The translations under genes and the position numbers were made by a program. Below, piece after piece: positions 34,984-43,397 of a stretch of 64,000 bases of DNA; the first letter of the stretch is position 1; every line of letters begins with the position of its first letter. The notes below the pieces were generated by a model. The model was not told the DNA's origin and did not search any database. It saw nothing but the letters and a program-made list of their open reading frames with translations. Location: the NCBI GenBank assembly GCA_964524705.1, contig CAZGDB010000006.1, positions 1 to 64,000 of the forward strand, written 5' to 3'. Source of the stretch: CAZGDB01 sp964524705 (lineage in GTDB: Bacteria; Pseudomonadota; Gammaproteobacteria; Berkiellales; Berkiellaceae).

Positions 34984-36414
34984 ATGTCCAGCAAGAAAGT
35001 CCTTGAGGGAGAAGAATTTAACTTAAAGGCCTTAGCCTTATGTGTTTTATTTGGAGTTGGATTATGGTTTTTGCCACATCCAGAAGGGTTAAGCAGTGAT
35101 GCATGGCATTTATTAGCATTATTCATTACCACAATTTTTGCGATCATTTTAAAACCTTTACCAATGGGGGCTGTGGCATTATTAGCGGTATTAGCAGCAA
35201 TCACCACTAAGACTTTAACCTCTGAGCAAATTTTTAATGGTTTTGGTAATCAGGTGTTATGGCTAGTGGTGTTTGCGTTATTTATCGCAAGAGGATTTTC
35301 AGAAACCGGTTTAGGGAATCGTTTAGCTTATCTCTTTACCTATTGCTTAGGTAAAAAGACTTTAGGTTTAAGTTATGGATTAATGGCTACTGATTTGATT
35401 ATGGCGCCAGCGGTCCCAAGTGTTGTGGGGCGTTGTGCAGGTATTGTATATCCTATTTTACGCAGTATTGCAGAATCATTTGATAGCTTACCGCATTCCC
35501 CTTCTGCGAAAAAAATGGGTGGGTTTTTAACAGTTACAGCATTTCAGGTAACTTGTATTACCAGTGCTATGTTTATGACCGCAATGGCGGCTAACCCCAT
35601 GATTGCGGGTTTACTCAAAGACCAAGGGTATGACTTAAGCTGGGGGTTATGGGCTAAAGCTGCTTTTGTACCTGGGATTGTCTGTTTAATTTTAGTGCCT
35701 TATTTTATCTATAAGGTCTACCCTCCTGAAATCAAAGATATTCCTAACGCTCCGGCTATGGCTCGAGCGAACTTAGATAAGATGGGCCCTATCTCTTTTA
35801 AAGAATGGGTAATGTTAGGTACCGTTATCTTATTATTAGTATTATGGATATTTGGTGATGGAATTGGTATTAAAGCAGCCCCTGCTGCAATGATTGGTGT
35901 TGCAATCTTAGTTTTAACGCGTGCCTTGAAGTGGAAAGATTTAGTAGCCATGAGTATGGTGTGGGAAACCTTCTTTTGGTTTTGTATCCTTTTAACCTTA
36001 TCGGACCATCTGAATAAGATGGGAGTCTTCCATTGGGCTAGTGAAAGTATTGGTCAACAATTAGGTGGCATGGAATGGTATATCGCCTTCCCGTTATTGT
36101 TAGGAATTTACTTTTATTCCCACTATTTGTTTGCCAGCTCTACTGCACATGTGGCCTCGATGTTTGTACCCTTTTTGGTAGTGGCTATTAACCAAGGTAC
36201 TCCGCCAATGTTGGCTGTCTTTATGTTAACTTACTTTAGTAATCTCTATGGTGGTTTAACACATTACAGCTTAACGCCTGCACCTATGTTATATGGCGCA
36301 GGGTACGTCAATATTCGCACCTGGTGGAAGCTGGGATTATTAACCAGCTTCGTTACCATTACGATCTTCAGTACCCTGGGAATCGCCTGGTGGAGCTTTT
36401 TAGGCGTGCTCTAA
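34984..36414 (+). CDS. DASS-family dicarboxylate/anion transporter
   Basis: A protein of about 476 aa, starting at an ATG with GGAG six bases upstream; an alternative TTG lies four codons before. It has about 12 hydrophobic segments and the DASS/SodiT marks (NQVLWLVVFALFIARGF, TAMAANPMI, and the AVFMLTYFSNLYGGLTHY region). This family imports citrate, malate, succinate or 2-oxoglutarate; the closest feel is the 2-oxoglutarate/malate translocator type known from plastids and intracellular bacteria. It is convergent with asd with 15 bases of overlap. Confidence 0.85.
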   Translation: MSSKKVLEGEEFNLKALALCVLFGVGLWFLPHPEGLSSDAWHLLALFITTIFAIILKPLPMGAVALLAVLAAITTKTLTSEQIFNGFGNQVLWLVVFALFIARGFSETGLGNRLAYLFTYCLGKKTLGLSYGLMATDLIMAPAVPSVVGRCAGIVYPILRSIAESFDSLPHSPSAKKMGGFLTVTAFQVTCITSAMFMTAMAANPMIAGLLKDQGYDLSWGLWAKAAFVPGIVCLILVPYFIYKVYPPEIKDIPNAPAMARANLDKMGPISFKEWVMLGTVILLLVLWIFGDGIGIKAAPAAMIGVAILVLTRALKWKDLVAMSMVWETFFWFCILLTLSDHLNKMGVFHWASESIGQQLGGMEWYIAFPLLLGIYFYSHYLFASSTAHVASMFVPFLVVAINQGTPPMLAVFMLTYFSNLYGGLTHYSLTPAPMLYGAGYVNIRTWWKLGLLTSFVTITIFSTLGIAWWSFLGVL

Positions 36415-37413
36415 GAAGCACTCTGCGATCTGAATGCTATTGAGCGCCCCGCCCTTACGTACGTTATCTGCGACAATCCACAGAACAACGGCTTGAGGGT
36501 GGGAGATGTCTCTTCTCACTCTTCCTACATAAACAGCGTCGGTACCTGAACCTTGTAACAAGGGGGTTGGGTACCCATTGCTTTCTGCTTCATCCATTAA
36601 AATGATGCCTGGGGCATTTTTTAAGGTTTCACGCAATTCAGCGAGCTCAAAGTTTTTATGAAGTTCTACAGTTACTGCTAAGCTGTGGCCATAGAACACA
36701 GGTACACGAACAGCAGTCGCCGTCACATCTAATTCTTTGAGGCCTAAGATTTTAGGAGTTTCATTTATGATCTTCATTTCTTCGCGGGTATAACCATTGG
36801 ATTCAAAGCTATCTATATGGGGTAGTACATTAAAAGCAATTTGTTGTGGATAAACAGCAGATTCAATGGGAAGACCATTAAACAGATCTACAGCTTGTTT
36901 AGCCAGTTCATCGATTGCTTGACGGCCAGTGCCAGAAACCGCTTGATAGGTACTAACATTCACACGTTCAATACCATACTTATCTTGCAAAGGTTTTAGC
37001 GCAACAACTAACTGAATCGTTGAGCAATTCGGGTTTGAAACAAATTTTGTCTCTTTATTTAATATCCCTGCATTAACCTCTGGAACGACCAAAGGCACAT
37101 CTTTATTCATTCTAAAGACCGAAGTATTATCAATCACACGGCACCCTGCTGCGAGCGCTATAGGGACATATTCTGCAGACACTTTGCCGCCGGCACTAAA
37201 GAACGCTAGATCTACGGTTTTAAAATCAAAAGTCGATAAATCTTCTACATCGATATTCTTTTTCCCAAAAACAACCGTTCTACCAGGTTCCCTTCCAGAA
37301 GCTAAGGCGTGCAACTTATCTACAGGGAATTGGCGACTAGCCAAAATTTCCAAAAAGGATTCTCCAACGGCTCCAGTTGCGCCAACAACGGCCACATTTA
37401 ACTTTTTAGACAT
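36400..37413 (-). CDS. asd: aspartate-semialdehyde dehydrogenase
   Basis: A 337-aa enzyme making aspartate semialdehyde, precursor of lysine, threonine, methionine and diaminopimelate. The NADP-binding motif GATGAVG is at 11-17, catalytic Cys130 lies in SNPNCST, and GTGRQA and RVPVFYGHS follow. The length and wording are of the type typical for Gram-positive and many proteobacterial Asd, also close to the usg paralogue. A DnaA-box cluster lies upstream, on the other side of its start. Confidence 0.92.
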   Translation of the reverse strand: MSKKLNVAVVGATGAVGESFLEILASRQFPVDKLHALASGREPGRTVVFGKKNIDVEDLSTFDFKTVDLAFFSAGGKVSAEYVPIALAAGCRVIDNTSVFRMNKDVPLVVPEVNAGILNKETKFVSNPNCSTIQLVVALKPLQDKYGIERVNVSTYQAVSGTGRQAIDELAKQAVDLFNGLPIESAVYPQQIAFNVLPHIDSFESNGYTREEMKIINETPKILGLKELDVTATAVRVPVFYGHSLAVTVELHKNFELAELRETLKNAPGIILMDEAESNGYPTPLLQGSGTDAVYVGRVRRDISHPQAVVLWIVADNVRKGGALNSIQIAECFLEHA

Positions 37414-37505
37414 ACAACTTACCTTAATATTTAAAAACTGGTCAAAATTTGAACACTTCGTGCCAACCCCTTAAGGTATCAGGCCTTTTAAGAGTTTTAC
37501 AGAGG

Positions 37506-37550
37506 TTATCCCAAAGTTATCCACACTATTTGAGATATTTTTGTGGAAAA
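37506..37550. promoter_or_regulatory. cluster of DnaA-box-like sequences
   Basis: TTATCCACA at 37517-37525 is a perfect DnaA box. TTATCCCAA at 37506-37514 is a weaker one, and TTTTCCACA on the minus strand (37542-37550) fits the consensus TTWTNCACA. An AT-rich stretch follows. The site lies between asd and the small helical gene. It could be a DnaA-controlled promoter or a DnaA-titrating site; dnaA, gidA and other usual oriC neighbours are not here. Confidence 0.5.
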
Positions 37551-37618
37551 AAAACACCACTTTTTAAAAACTACACTAAACTTTTAGTTAGGACCCTAAT
37601 ATCGAAAGGAAGAGAAAC

Positions 37619-37924
37619 ATGAAATTTCTAGATAAATTAATGACACCTGAACAGCAAGCCAAAATGCTTGAGAAAGCTAAGTCGCTGACCAAGGACGCAA
37701 CTAGTGCTGCTAAGGTCATTGGCAAATTAGCTAAAGAAGAGGTTATTGACAAATATGCCACTGCAGAAACCAAAGATAAGTTGTTAAAATCTTTAGGGGA
37801 ATTAAAGGATAAAACAGTAGAAACTGCTGGGACGCTTAAAAATAAATATGAAACTTATAAAAAAGAAGAGGACCAAAAGCAAGCTTCCGATACCCCAAAA
37901 GATGATGATAAAAAAGGGGGTTAA
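37619..37924 (+). CDS. small helical protein
   Basis: A 101-aa protein, almost wholly alpha-helical and Lys/Glu-rich, with a highly charged Asp/Lys tail. Not recognised. There is no signal peptide. AAAGGAAGAG precedes the ATG. The next gene starts two bases after its stop, so the pair is one unit. The repeated pattern KxxxxKxL suggests an amphipathic helix that may associate with nucleic acid or membrane. Confidence 0.55.
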   Translation: MKFLDKLMTPEQQAKMLEKAKSLTKDATSAAKVIGKLAKEEVIDKYATAETKDKLLKSLGELKDKTVETAGTLKNKYETYKKEEDQKQASDTPKDDDKKGG

Positions 37925-37926
37925 TT

Positions 37927-38613
37927 ATGGGGCATCTTCGTCCATGGGCCATTGCGGCCTCCTTCAATAATGAAGATTTTATAGATGAAATCGACGGATT
38001 GGGCGAAGCGCTTGCGGATTACTATTATAGAAAAAACCCTTTACAACGTTTATGGTCTTGGGTAATTGGTGAAGGCGCAATTATTCATAAAATTCTAGAT
38101 GCAGCACAGGATTTTTATTACCAAAATAAAAATGAAGATACTGCTGCTGCTTGGACCTTTTACCAAAAATTTGAAAGGTTGGCTCACAAAAACTCACATG
38201 GTGTTTTTACTCTATTAAGGCAAGAACTTACAGAACTCTTAACACAGCAGCTTGGGCTGTTTGCAATACAAGCTCAAACAAATTATGCAGAACTACTACG
38301 TAATGGATTTAAAAAAAGCTCAGGCTCCCCTAAATCTGCAAAAACCACAGCAGAATTAGAGGTCCAGGCTACTACTAAAAAGCATTGGTGGTCAAAACCG
38401 CCTGCGCCGATTATTACTGCGCAACCAACCCCAAAAACGATTACTCCACCTGCAGGTTTCGGGCTGTGGAGTCAAAGCCCGAGCCAATCTTTAAAAGATA
38501 GCGTCAAGAGTTTTACGCTTGCTAGCAAAGAACGTTCTTCCACCACAAAGAGTAGTAAGAGCAGTAGTCATTCCAGTAATACGCCTGCTTCACTTATTCG
38601 TGTCTACTCTTGA
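37927..38613 (+). CDS. unrecognised protein with Ser/Lys-rich tail
   Basis: A 228-aa protein of unknown family, coupled to the preceding small gene. The first 130 residues look helical and soluble (EDFIDEIDGLGEALADYYYRK; LRQELTELLTQQLG). From about 140 the chain is low-complexity: Pro-rich, then a Ser/Thr/Lys tail. There is no signal peptide or membrane segment. GGGGG upstream is the likely ribosome binding site. The disordered tail could carry a secretion signal, but this is speculative. Its end abuts the convergent prmB. Confidence 0.55.
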   Translation: MGHLRPWAIAASFNNEDFIDEIDGLGEALADYYYRKNPLQRLWSWVIGEGAIIHKILDAAQDFYYQNKNEDTAAAWTFYQKFERLAHKNSHGVFTLLRQELTELLTQQLGLFAIQAQTNYAELLRNGFKKSSGSPKSAKTTAELEVQATTKKHWWSKPPAPIITAQPTPKTITPPAGFGLWSQSPSQSLKDSVKSFTLASKERSSTTKSSKSSSHSSNTPASLIRVYS

Positions 38614-39552
38614 TTATTCTGCAAAGTGGCTTTTGAATTCTTTCAGCTCTTCTTGTGTCAATAAAAACACACCTTCTCCGCCTTCTTCAAACTGCAACCA
38701 GGTAAACGGAATATCAGGATAAGCAGCTTCAATGGTTTCTTGAGCTAGCCCTACTTCCACCACTAAAATTCCTTTAGGGTTGAGATACTTATCTGCCTGC
38801 TCAAGGATACGACGCACAATTTGCATCCCTTCTTCAGCTGCTAATAATGCTTTTTTAGGTTCATGGAGATATTCAGGAGGTAAATTATAATAATGCGTTT
38901 CACTGACATAAGGCGGGTTGCTGATGATAATATCATAGGTATTGCCTTCAGGGACGGCAGCAAACAGATCTCCCTGCAAGAGGGTTAAGCGATCTTCCAA
39001 GCCATAATCAGCAACATTACGTTCGGCCACAGCTAACGCATCTACGGATAAATCAGTTGCATCTACCATCGCATTGGTAAACTCTAGTGCGCAGCTAATG
39101 GCAATAGAGCCAGAGCCTGTGCATAAATCTAAAACATTTTCTACTAAATCAGGATCAATCCAAGGTCTAAATCCTTCTTGAATCAATTCAGCCAAAGGAG
39201 AACGTGGAATTAAGACCCTTTGATCTACATAAAAAGATAGACCACCAAACCAGGCAGTATTACATAAATAAGGGACTGGAATACGTTCTTCGATACGCTT
39301 TTGGATTAAACTAGTAATATGTTTACGTTCTGTAGGGGTTAAAGTTGCGTGTAACAGGTCAGTGTATTCGCATTCTACTAACTGCAGAACCCCGAGCACC
39401 AAGGCCACAGCCTCATCCCAAGCTGCGTCTGTACCGTGCCCATAAACCAACTCGGCTTTACTGAACTGCGTGCTAGCCCAACGGATAAAATCTAGAATGG
39501 TAGTAAGTTCTTTAGTATCGTATAGTTCAGTTAGCAAGACAACCTCAGGCAA
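38614..39552 (-). CDS. prmB: ribosomal protein uL3 glutamine methyltransferase
   Basis: A 312-aa SAM-dependent methyltransferase with the HemK/PrmB catalytic motif NPPYVS and SAM-binding DLCTGSGSIA. The N-terminal helical domain (ILDFIRWASTQFSKAELVYGHGTD) distinguishes PrmB from the release-factor enzyme PrmC. It methylates Gln150 of ribosomal protein uL3. Confidence 0.92.
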   Translation of the reverse strand: MPEVVLLTELYDTKELTTILDFIRWASTQFSKAELVYGHGTDAAWDEAVALVLGVLQLVECEYTDLLHATLTPTERKHITSLIQKRIEERIPVPYLCNTAWFGGLSFYVDQRVLIPRSPLAELIQEGFRPWIDPDLVENVLDLCTGSGSIAISCALEFTNAMVDATDLSVDALAVAERNVADYGLEDRLTLLQGDLFAAVPEGNTYDIIISNPPYVSETHYYNLPPEYLHEPKKALLAAEEGMQIVRRILEQADKYLNPKGILVVEVGLAQETIEAAYPDIPFTWLQFEEGGEGVFLLTQEELKEFKSHFAE

Positions 39553-39597
39553 GTTACCAAATTTTAGCCCTATTCTAACTGAAAAACCATCTCACGC

Positions 39598-40509
39598 CTA
39601 GCGCTTATTGCTCCGTGAAACACCAACAATCGGTGCTGGCTGGCTGCTTACCCCCTCCCTAGTTTTACCAGAAGAAGGCAGCATGGTTTTGGAGGGGACT
39701 ACTGGAAATAGTTGCTCGCTGCTGCAAGCATTATATGTTTTTAACAACTTGATGCATGCATCTATATTCTCGTCAGCAACTAATATCTTCTTATCCTCCA
39801 ATAAGATATCTAACGGGGTCCGTCCTAAAGCGGTTGCTATATTTACATGATTCCCGTGATTTACCTTTGTTCCATGTTTTAATAATGTGTTTAAAATTTC
39901 TAAATTTCTTGGACGAGATATAATGACAGCATGATATATTGGCGTCATGTTCAAATAATCTACACGCTCCACCATCGTGCTATTTTTTTGTAATAAAAAA
40001 TTTATAAACGCTAAGTTGTCCTTCTTCACCGCTGATATCAAAGGGGTTTCTTGGCGTGAGTTTTGGGCTGCCCAAGTAATATGGTTATCCTTTAAGTCTG
40101 ATTTAACAAGTTCTATAAATTGTGTTGAAAAATCTTCGCCCATTTCTGCTACACAATGTAATAACCTATCCCCACTTCCTGGGATACCTGTACCATCATC
40201 ATATTGAGCATTAAATAAACGCGCCAATAATTGATTTTTTAAACTTTCATCTTTTATATCGCTTATATTAACAAACAACTGTTTCAATTCTGCTATCATC
40301 GAATCCATCCAATCCTGTTCTTTACTCTTTTTAGTGACAGGAATAATTTTTTTTATGATTTTTTGCATTCCTGTTTTTACTGTACTAAGAGCCGTTGTTT
40401 TTTTATCTGTTGCAGGTTTAGTTGCAGGTTTATTTAATGGGTTTTGATCTGGTGCTTGTTGATAAAATTGATTTAATATATTTATTATCTTCTCCATAGC
40501 TATATTCAT
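39598..40509 (-). CDS. small ankyrin-repeat protein
   Basis: A 303-aa protein with about three ankyrin-like repeats in residues 125-245 (QETPLISAVKKDN; MTPIYHAVIISR; RTPLDILLEDK). The N-terminal third is Lys/Thr-rich, and the C-terminus is a Ser/Pro tail. AGAGGAAA lies upstream of the ATG. No signal peptide. The gene ends 46 bases from the prmB start on the same strand. It lies next to hipBA, whose promoter points the other way. Confidence 0.8.
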   Translation of the reverse strand: MNIAMEKIINILNQFYQQAPDQNPLNKPATKPATDKKTTALSTVKTGMQKIIKKIIPVTKKSKEQDWMDSMIAELKQLFVNISDIKDESLKNQLLARLFNAQYDDGTGIPGSGDRLLHCVAEMGEDFSTQFIELVKSDLKDNHITWAAQNSRQETPLISAVKKDNLAFINFLLQKNSTMVERVDYLNMTPIYHAVIISRPRNLEILNTLLKHGTKVNHGNHVNIATALGRTPLDILLEDKKILVADENIDACIKLLKTYNACSSEQLFPVVPSKTMLPSSGKTREGVSSQPAPIVGVSRSNKR

Positions 40510-40623
40510 AAAAATTTCCTCTTAAACTTAAATATGTGTATCACCCAGATTAGGCTACTATTTAAGAAATTAGTTCCATGGTTAGTAGTAATTGTTAGCA
40601 CCAATCACTATGCTTAATTAACA

Positions 40624-40650
40624 CAAAAAAGACCCGACCGGGACTTTTTT
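40624..40650. terminator. terminator-like hairpin upstream of hipB
   Basis: CAAAAAAGACCCG and CGGGACTTTTTTTT pair around AC, with A-run and T-run on the flanks, so it can act in either direction. It contains the first of the CCGAYCGGGACT repeats, so it may have a regulatory function as well. Confidence 0.6.
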
Positions 40651-40746
40651 TTAAAGAAAAACATTTCTTTAGGTTAAAAGGCACCGATCGGGACTAATTT
40701 ATTGTGCAATACCTAATTTTATCCTATAATAATCCTTATCGGGATG
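40634..40746 (+). promoter_or_regulatory. hipBA promoter with regularly spaced operator-like repeats
   Basis: A -35 TTGTGC (40702-40707) and a -10 TATAAT (40725-40730) are 17 bases apart, 37 bases before hipB. The motif CCGACCGGGACT occurs at 40634-40645, CCGATCGGGACT at 40684-40695, and a partial version TTATCGGGATG at 40736-40746, spaced 50 and 51 bases. The last overlaps the start point region, as expected for autorepression by HipB. Confidence 0.55.
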
Positions 40747-40766
40747 TTTTATACAGGAATACAATC

Positions 40767-40979
40767 ATGTCTACCATCGTTAACCCCACAGAACTAGGCA
40801 TGGCAATACATCAGGCGCGCAAGAGGCACAAGCTCACCCAGGAACAATTGGCCGCAACCTGTGGGCTTGGCATTCGTTTTATCAGGGAATTAGAGCAAGG
40901 CAAACCTTCTTGCCACCTAGGCAAAGCGCTATTGGTATTACAAATGCTCGGGTTAACCCTACATTTACAAGGAGGTTAA
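40767..40979 (+). CDS. hipB: HipB-like antitoxin, HTH regulator
   Basis: About 70 aa from the ATG at 40767 (AGGAA upstream); a longer frame adds 21 residues across the promoter. It is a Cro/C1-type helix-turn-helix protein: LGMAIHQARKRHKLTQEQLAATCGLGIRFIREL, ending with a GLTL strand, as in HipB. It binds the operator and neutralises HipA. The toxin gene starts four bases after its stop. Confidence 0.85.
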   Translation: MSTIVNPTELGMAIHQARKRHKLTQEQLAATCGLGIRFIRELEQGKPSCHLGKALLVLQMLGLTLHLQGG

Positions 40980-40983
40980 TCGG

Positions 40984-42225
40984 ATGACTCGTCTTTTAGA
41001 AGTTTATTTACAGGATCATTACGCAGGACAACTTCAACAAGAGGATAATGGCGAGCTCACCTGGACTTATCATTCTGATTATCTTAGCAACAACAAACTC
41101 GCCATCTCGCTTGCCCTACCCTTACAGCCAACCCCCTTTACAGGCAATGCAGTAAAAGCATTTTTTTCAGGATTATTACCTGATGATATTGCAAGACATC
41201 GTCTTGCACGCTACCTAGGAGTGTCTGAAAAAAACCCATTTGCGCTATTAGAAAGTATTGGTGGGGAATGTGCAGGTGCTTTATCTCTCTACCCTGAAGG
41301 AATGCACCCTACCCCAGATACAATACAAGACCACGAAGTTCTGGATGATAAAAAATTACAAGATATTTTAAATTTACTAAAAAAACGCCCCTTATTAGCA
41401 GGCGAAGATGGGTTGCGGCTTTCTTTAGCAGGAGCACAAGATAAAATTGCTGTCAGTGTACAAGAACAGCATATCGTATTAGTGCGAGGCTCCCATCCAA
41501 CCACCCATATCTTAAAACCGTTAATTTCAGACCTGAAAGACAGCGTTTACAACGAACTATTTTGTACTTTACTTGCAAAAGCTGTTGGAATTGAAGCGCC
41601 TCACGCAGAACTCCGCTATCTCAATGATACCCCTTATTTTTTAATAGAGCGCTACGATCGCACTAAAACTTCTGATGGGAAAATTTTGCGCGTCCACCAA
41701 GAAGATTTTTGTCAAGCGCTCGGCATCTTACCTGAGTTAAAATATGAACGTGAAGGCGGCCCTAGTTTTACACAGTGTCAAACCCTCCTTCAACAAAAAG
41801 GACTACAACCCGCTGCAGATCGCCTACGATTATTAGATCGCATACTGTACAACTACTTAATTGGTAACGCAGATGCACACGGTAAAAACTTTTCCCTACT
41901 CTATCATGAGCCAAAACCTATATTAGCCCCCGCCTATGATTTATTTAGTACAGCAGTCTATCCGGAATTGGCCATAAAAATGGCTATGAGGGTTGGTAGC
42001 GAATACCACCCAGATCGAATATTTATGCGCCATTGGGAAACCTTAGTCCCAAGCACACAACTGGCTAAAAAAAATCTGTATAAAAAATGCGCAGCGCTCT
42101 CGCAAACCTGTTTAGAACAATCACAAATAATCCAAGAATCACTCAAAAATCAAGGCATAACATCCCCTATCTTTGAGAGCATTCAGCAAGTAATTCAAAA
42201 ACGAGGCTTGCAATTCAACTACTAA
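40984..42225 (+). CDS. hipA: HipA-like serine/threonine kinase toxin
   Basis: A 413-aa protein of the HipA family. The N-terminal HipA domain (VYLQDHYAGQLQ, FFSGLLPDD) is followed by LSLAGAQDKIAV, the ATP-site loop, and the kinase motifs NADAHGKNFSLL and APAYDLFS with the catalytic and metal-binding Asp residues. E. coli HipA phosphorylates glutamyl-tRNA synthetase and induces dormancy; HipA paralogues have other targets. Length is slightly below the E. coli protein. It is likely active with hipB as a toxin-antitoxin module. Confidence 0.9.
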   Translation: MTRLLEVYLQDHYAGQLQQEDNGELTWTYHSDYLSNNKLAISLALPLQPTPFTGNAVKAFFSGLLPDDIARHRLARYLGVSEKNPFALLESIGGECAGALSLYPEGMHPTPDTIQDHEVLDDKKLQDILNLLKKRPLLAGEDGLRLSLAGAQDKIAVSVQEQHIVLVRGSHPTTHILKPLISDLKDSVYNELFCTLLAKAVGIEAPHAELRYLNDTPYFLIERYDRTKTSDGKILRVHQEDFCQALGILPELKYEREGGPSFTQCQTLLQQKGLQPAADRLRLLDRILYNYLIGNADAHGKNFSLLYHEPKPILAPAYDLFSTAVYPELAIKMAMRVGSEYHPDRIFMRHWETLVPSTQLAKKNLYKKCAALSQTCLEQSQIIQESLKNQGITSPIFESIQQVIQKRGLQFNY

Positions 42226-42370
42226 ACAATATACAATAGATAGTTAGAAGAATATCCTAATATTGAACTCTGACTTGATTTAATGTGCGTGCACACCCTA
42301 CAATAAAAAAATGAGGGCCATCCGGACATAGTGCATGCTACAAAATTTATTAAAATTAAGGATCTCGTCC

Positions 42371-43390
42371 ATGTCTTTATTGACACTCATTAAACGTGAT
42401 AATGCTATGACACCTACGGAACAGCTAAAACAGCTTGAAATCCATCTTGATAAATTAAAAACAGAAGCTGAAACCCTAATCAATAAACAAAGGGGAAATT
42501 ATTCACTGCACAAAACACTCACAGACAAACATAAAGCTAAAACAGCAGCTGTAAATGCAGAACAAGAAAAATTAGAAAACAACACAGAATACCAAGATTT
42601 AATAAAATCCAAGGAAGAATTAGATTCTAAAATAAACGCCCTGAATAACACCAATGAAGAAAGAAGTAAAACAAAAATACCGGATGCACAAGAAAAGATG
42701 CAAAGGACACAAGATAAAATAAAAGAAAAAGAACACGAACTCAATATCAGAAAAAAACAACAAGACCATGTTTTTAACCAAATAGAAACACTGGAAACCA
42801 ATCACAATAATATAGCTTCACGATATGTGTTGTTGCTACTCACCCATGAATGCCTAGGGAATTTTATAAAATCTGTAAAACCGCTTGTGCCCTACTGGCA
42901 ACGCATAGTCGAAAAATTTAAAATACAAATACAACATTTAGAAAAAATAAAAAATATCGGTGACTTTGATTTTTATACACAGATTTATAAAAATGATGAT
43001 CTTCGTACTTTAGTAGAACAATTAAAAGACCCAGAAAAAACCAACATCAGACATCTTGGCGCAATCCCTGGTAGAATAAGTGGTCTATCAATAGATGACA
43101 CAACAGAAGCGCTATATAATCAGGCCCCCGTCAGTATCTGTTTAGACATCGTGAGATCTCCATCACCAAAAAAATCGAGTTCGCCCTCAACGTTCCGACC
43201 CCAGAGTCCCGTGACCCCACGAGGCTTTACCAATACACTAACACGATCACCCGCAACTTTCATTATACCCGAGAGACCTAGCAGCCCTACCCTCACTCTG
43301 CCTAGTGGAAGAAACATAAAAAAAATTTCCAATGAAGAACGTCGTCAACGTAGAGTTTCTCGAGGAGATGAGTCTCCTTCTCCAAAATAA
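42371..43390 (+). CDS. coiled-coil protein with Ser-Pro-rich tail
   Basis: About 339 aa, not recognised. AAGGA precedes the ATG at 42371; upstream starts are less supported. Residues about 15-150 form a long, highly charged coiled coil (EQLKQLEIHLDKLKTEAETL; KIKEKEHELNIRKKQQ). A globular segment follows, then from about 255 a basic disordered tail with many Ser-Pro and Thr-Pro sites (SPSPKKSSSPS, SPVTPRGF, SPSPK). Such proline-directed sites are typical of eukaryotic kinase targets and uncommon in bacterial proteins. A secreted host-directed protein is possible; no secretion signal is recognisable. It is convergent with an ankyrin gene. Confidence 0.55.
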   Translation: MSLLTLIKRDNAMTPTEQLKQLEIHLDKLKTEAETLINKQRGNYSLHKTLTDKHKAKTAAVNAEQEKLENNTEYQDLIKSKEELDSKINALNNTNEERSKTKIPDAQEKMQRTQDKIKEKEHELNIRKKQQDHVFNQIETLETNHNNIASRYVLLLLTHECLGNFIKSVKPLVPYWQRIVEKFKIQIQHLEKIKNIGDFDFYTQIYKNDDLRTLVEQLKDPEKTNIRHLGAIPGRISGLSIDDTTEALYNQAPVSICLDIVRSPSPKKSSSPSTFRPQSPVTPRGFTNTLTRSPATFIIPERPSSPTLTLPSGRNIKKISNEERRQRRVSRGDESPSPK

Positions 43391-43397
43391 GGCGTAT

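Noticed and set aside
37506..37550. Chromosomal origin oriC
   Set aside because: Only three DnaA boxes and no dnaA, gidA or similar neighbours are present; a regulatory site is more likely.
42620..42805. Antisense hydrophobic frame within the coiled-coil gene
   Set aside because: It is the mirror of a Lys/Glu-rich coiled coil, which always gives Phe/Leu/Ser-rich frames on the other strand.
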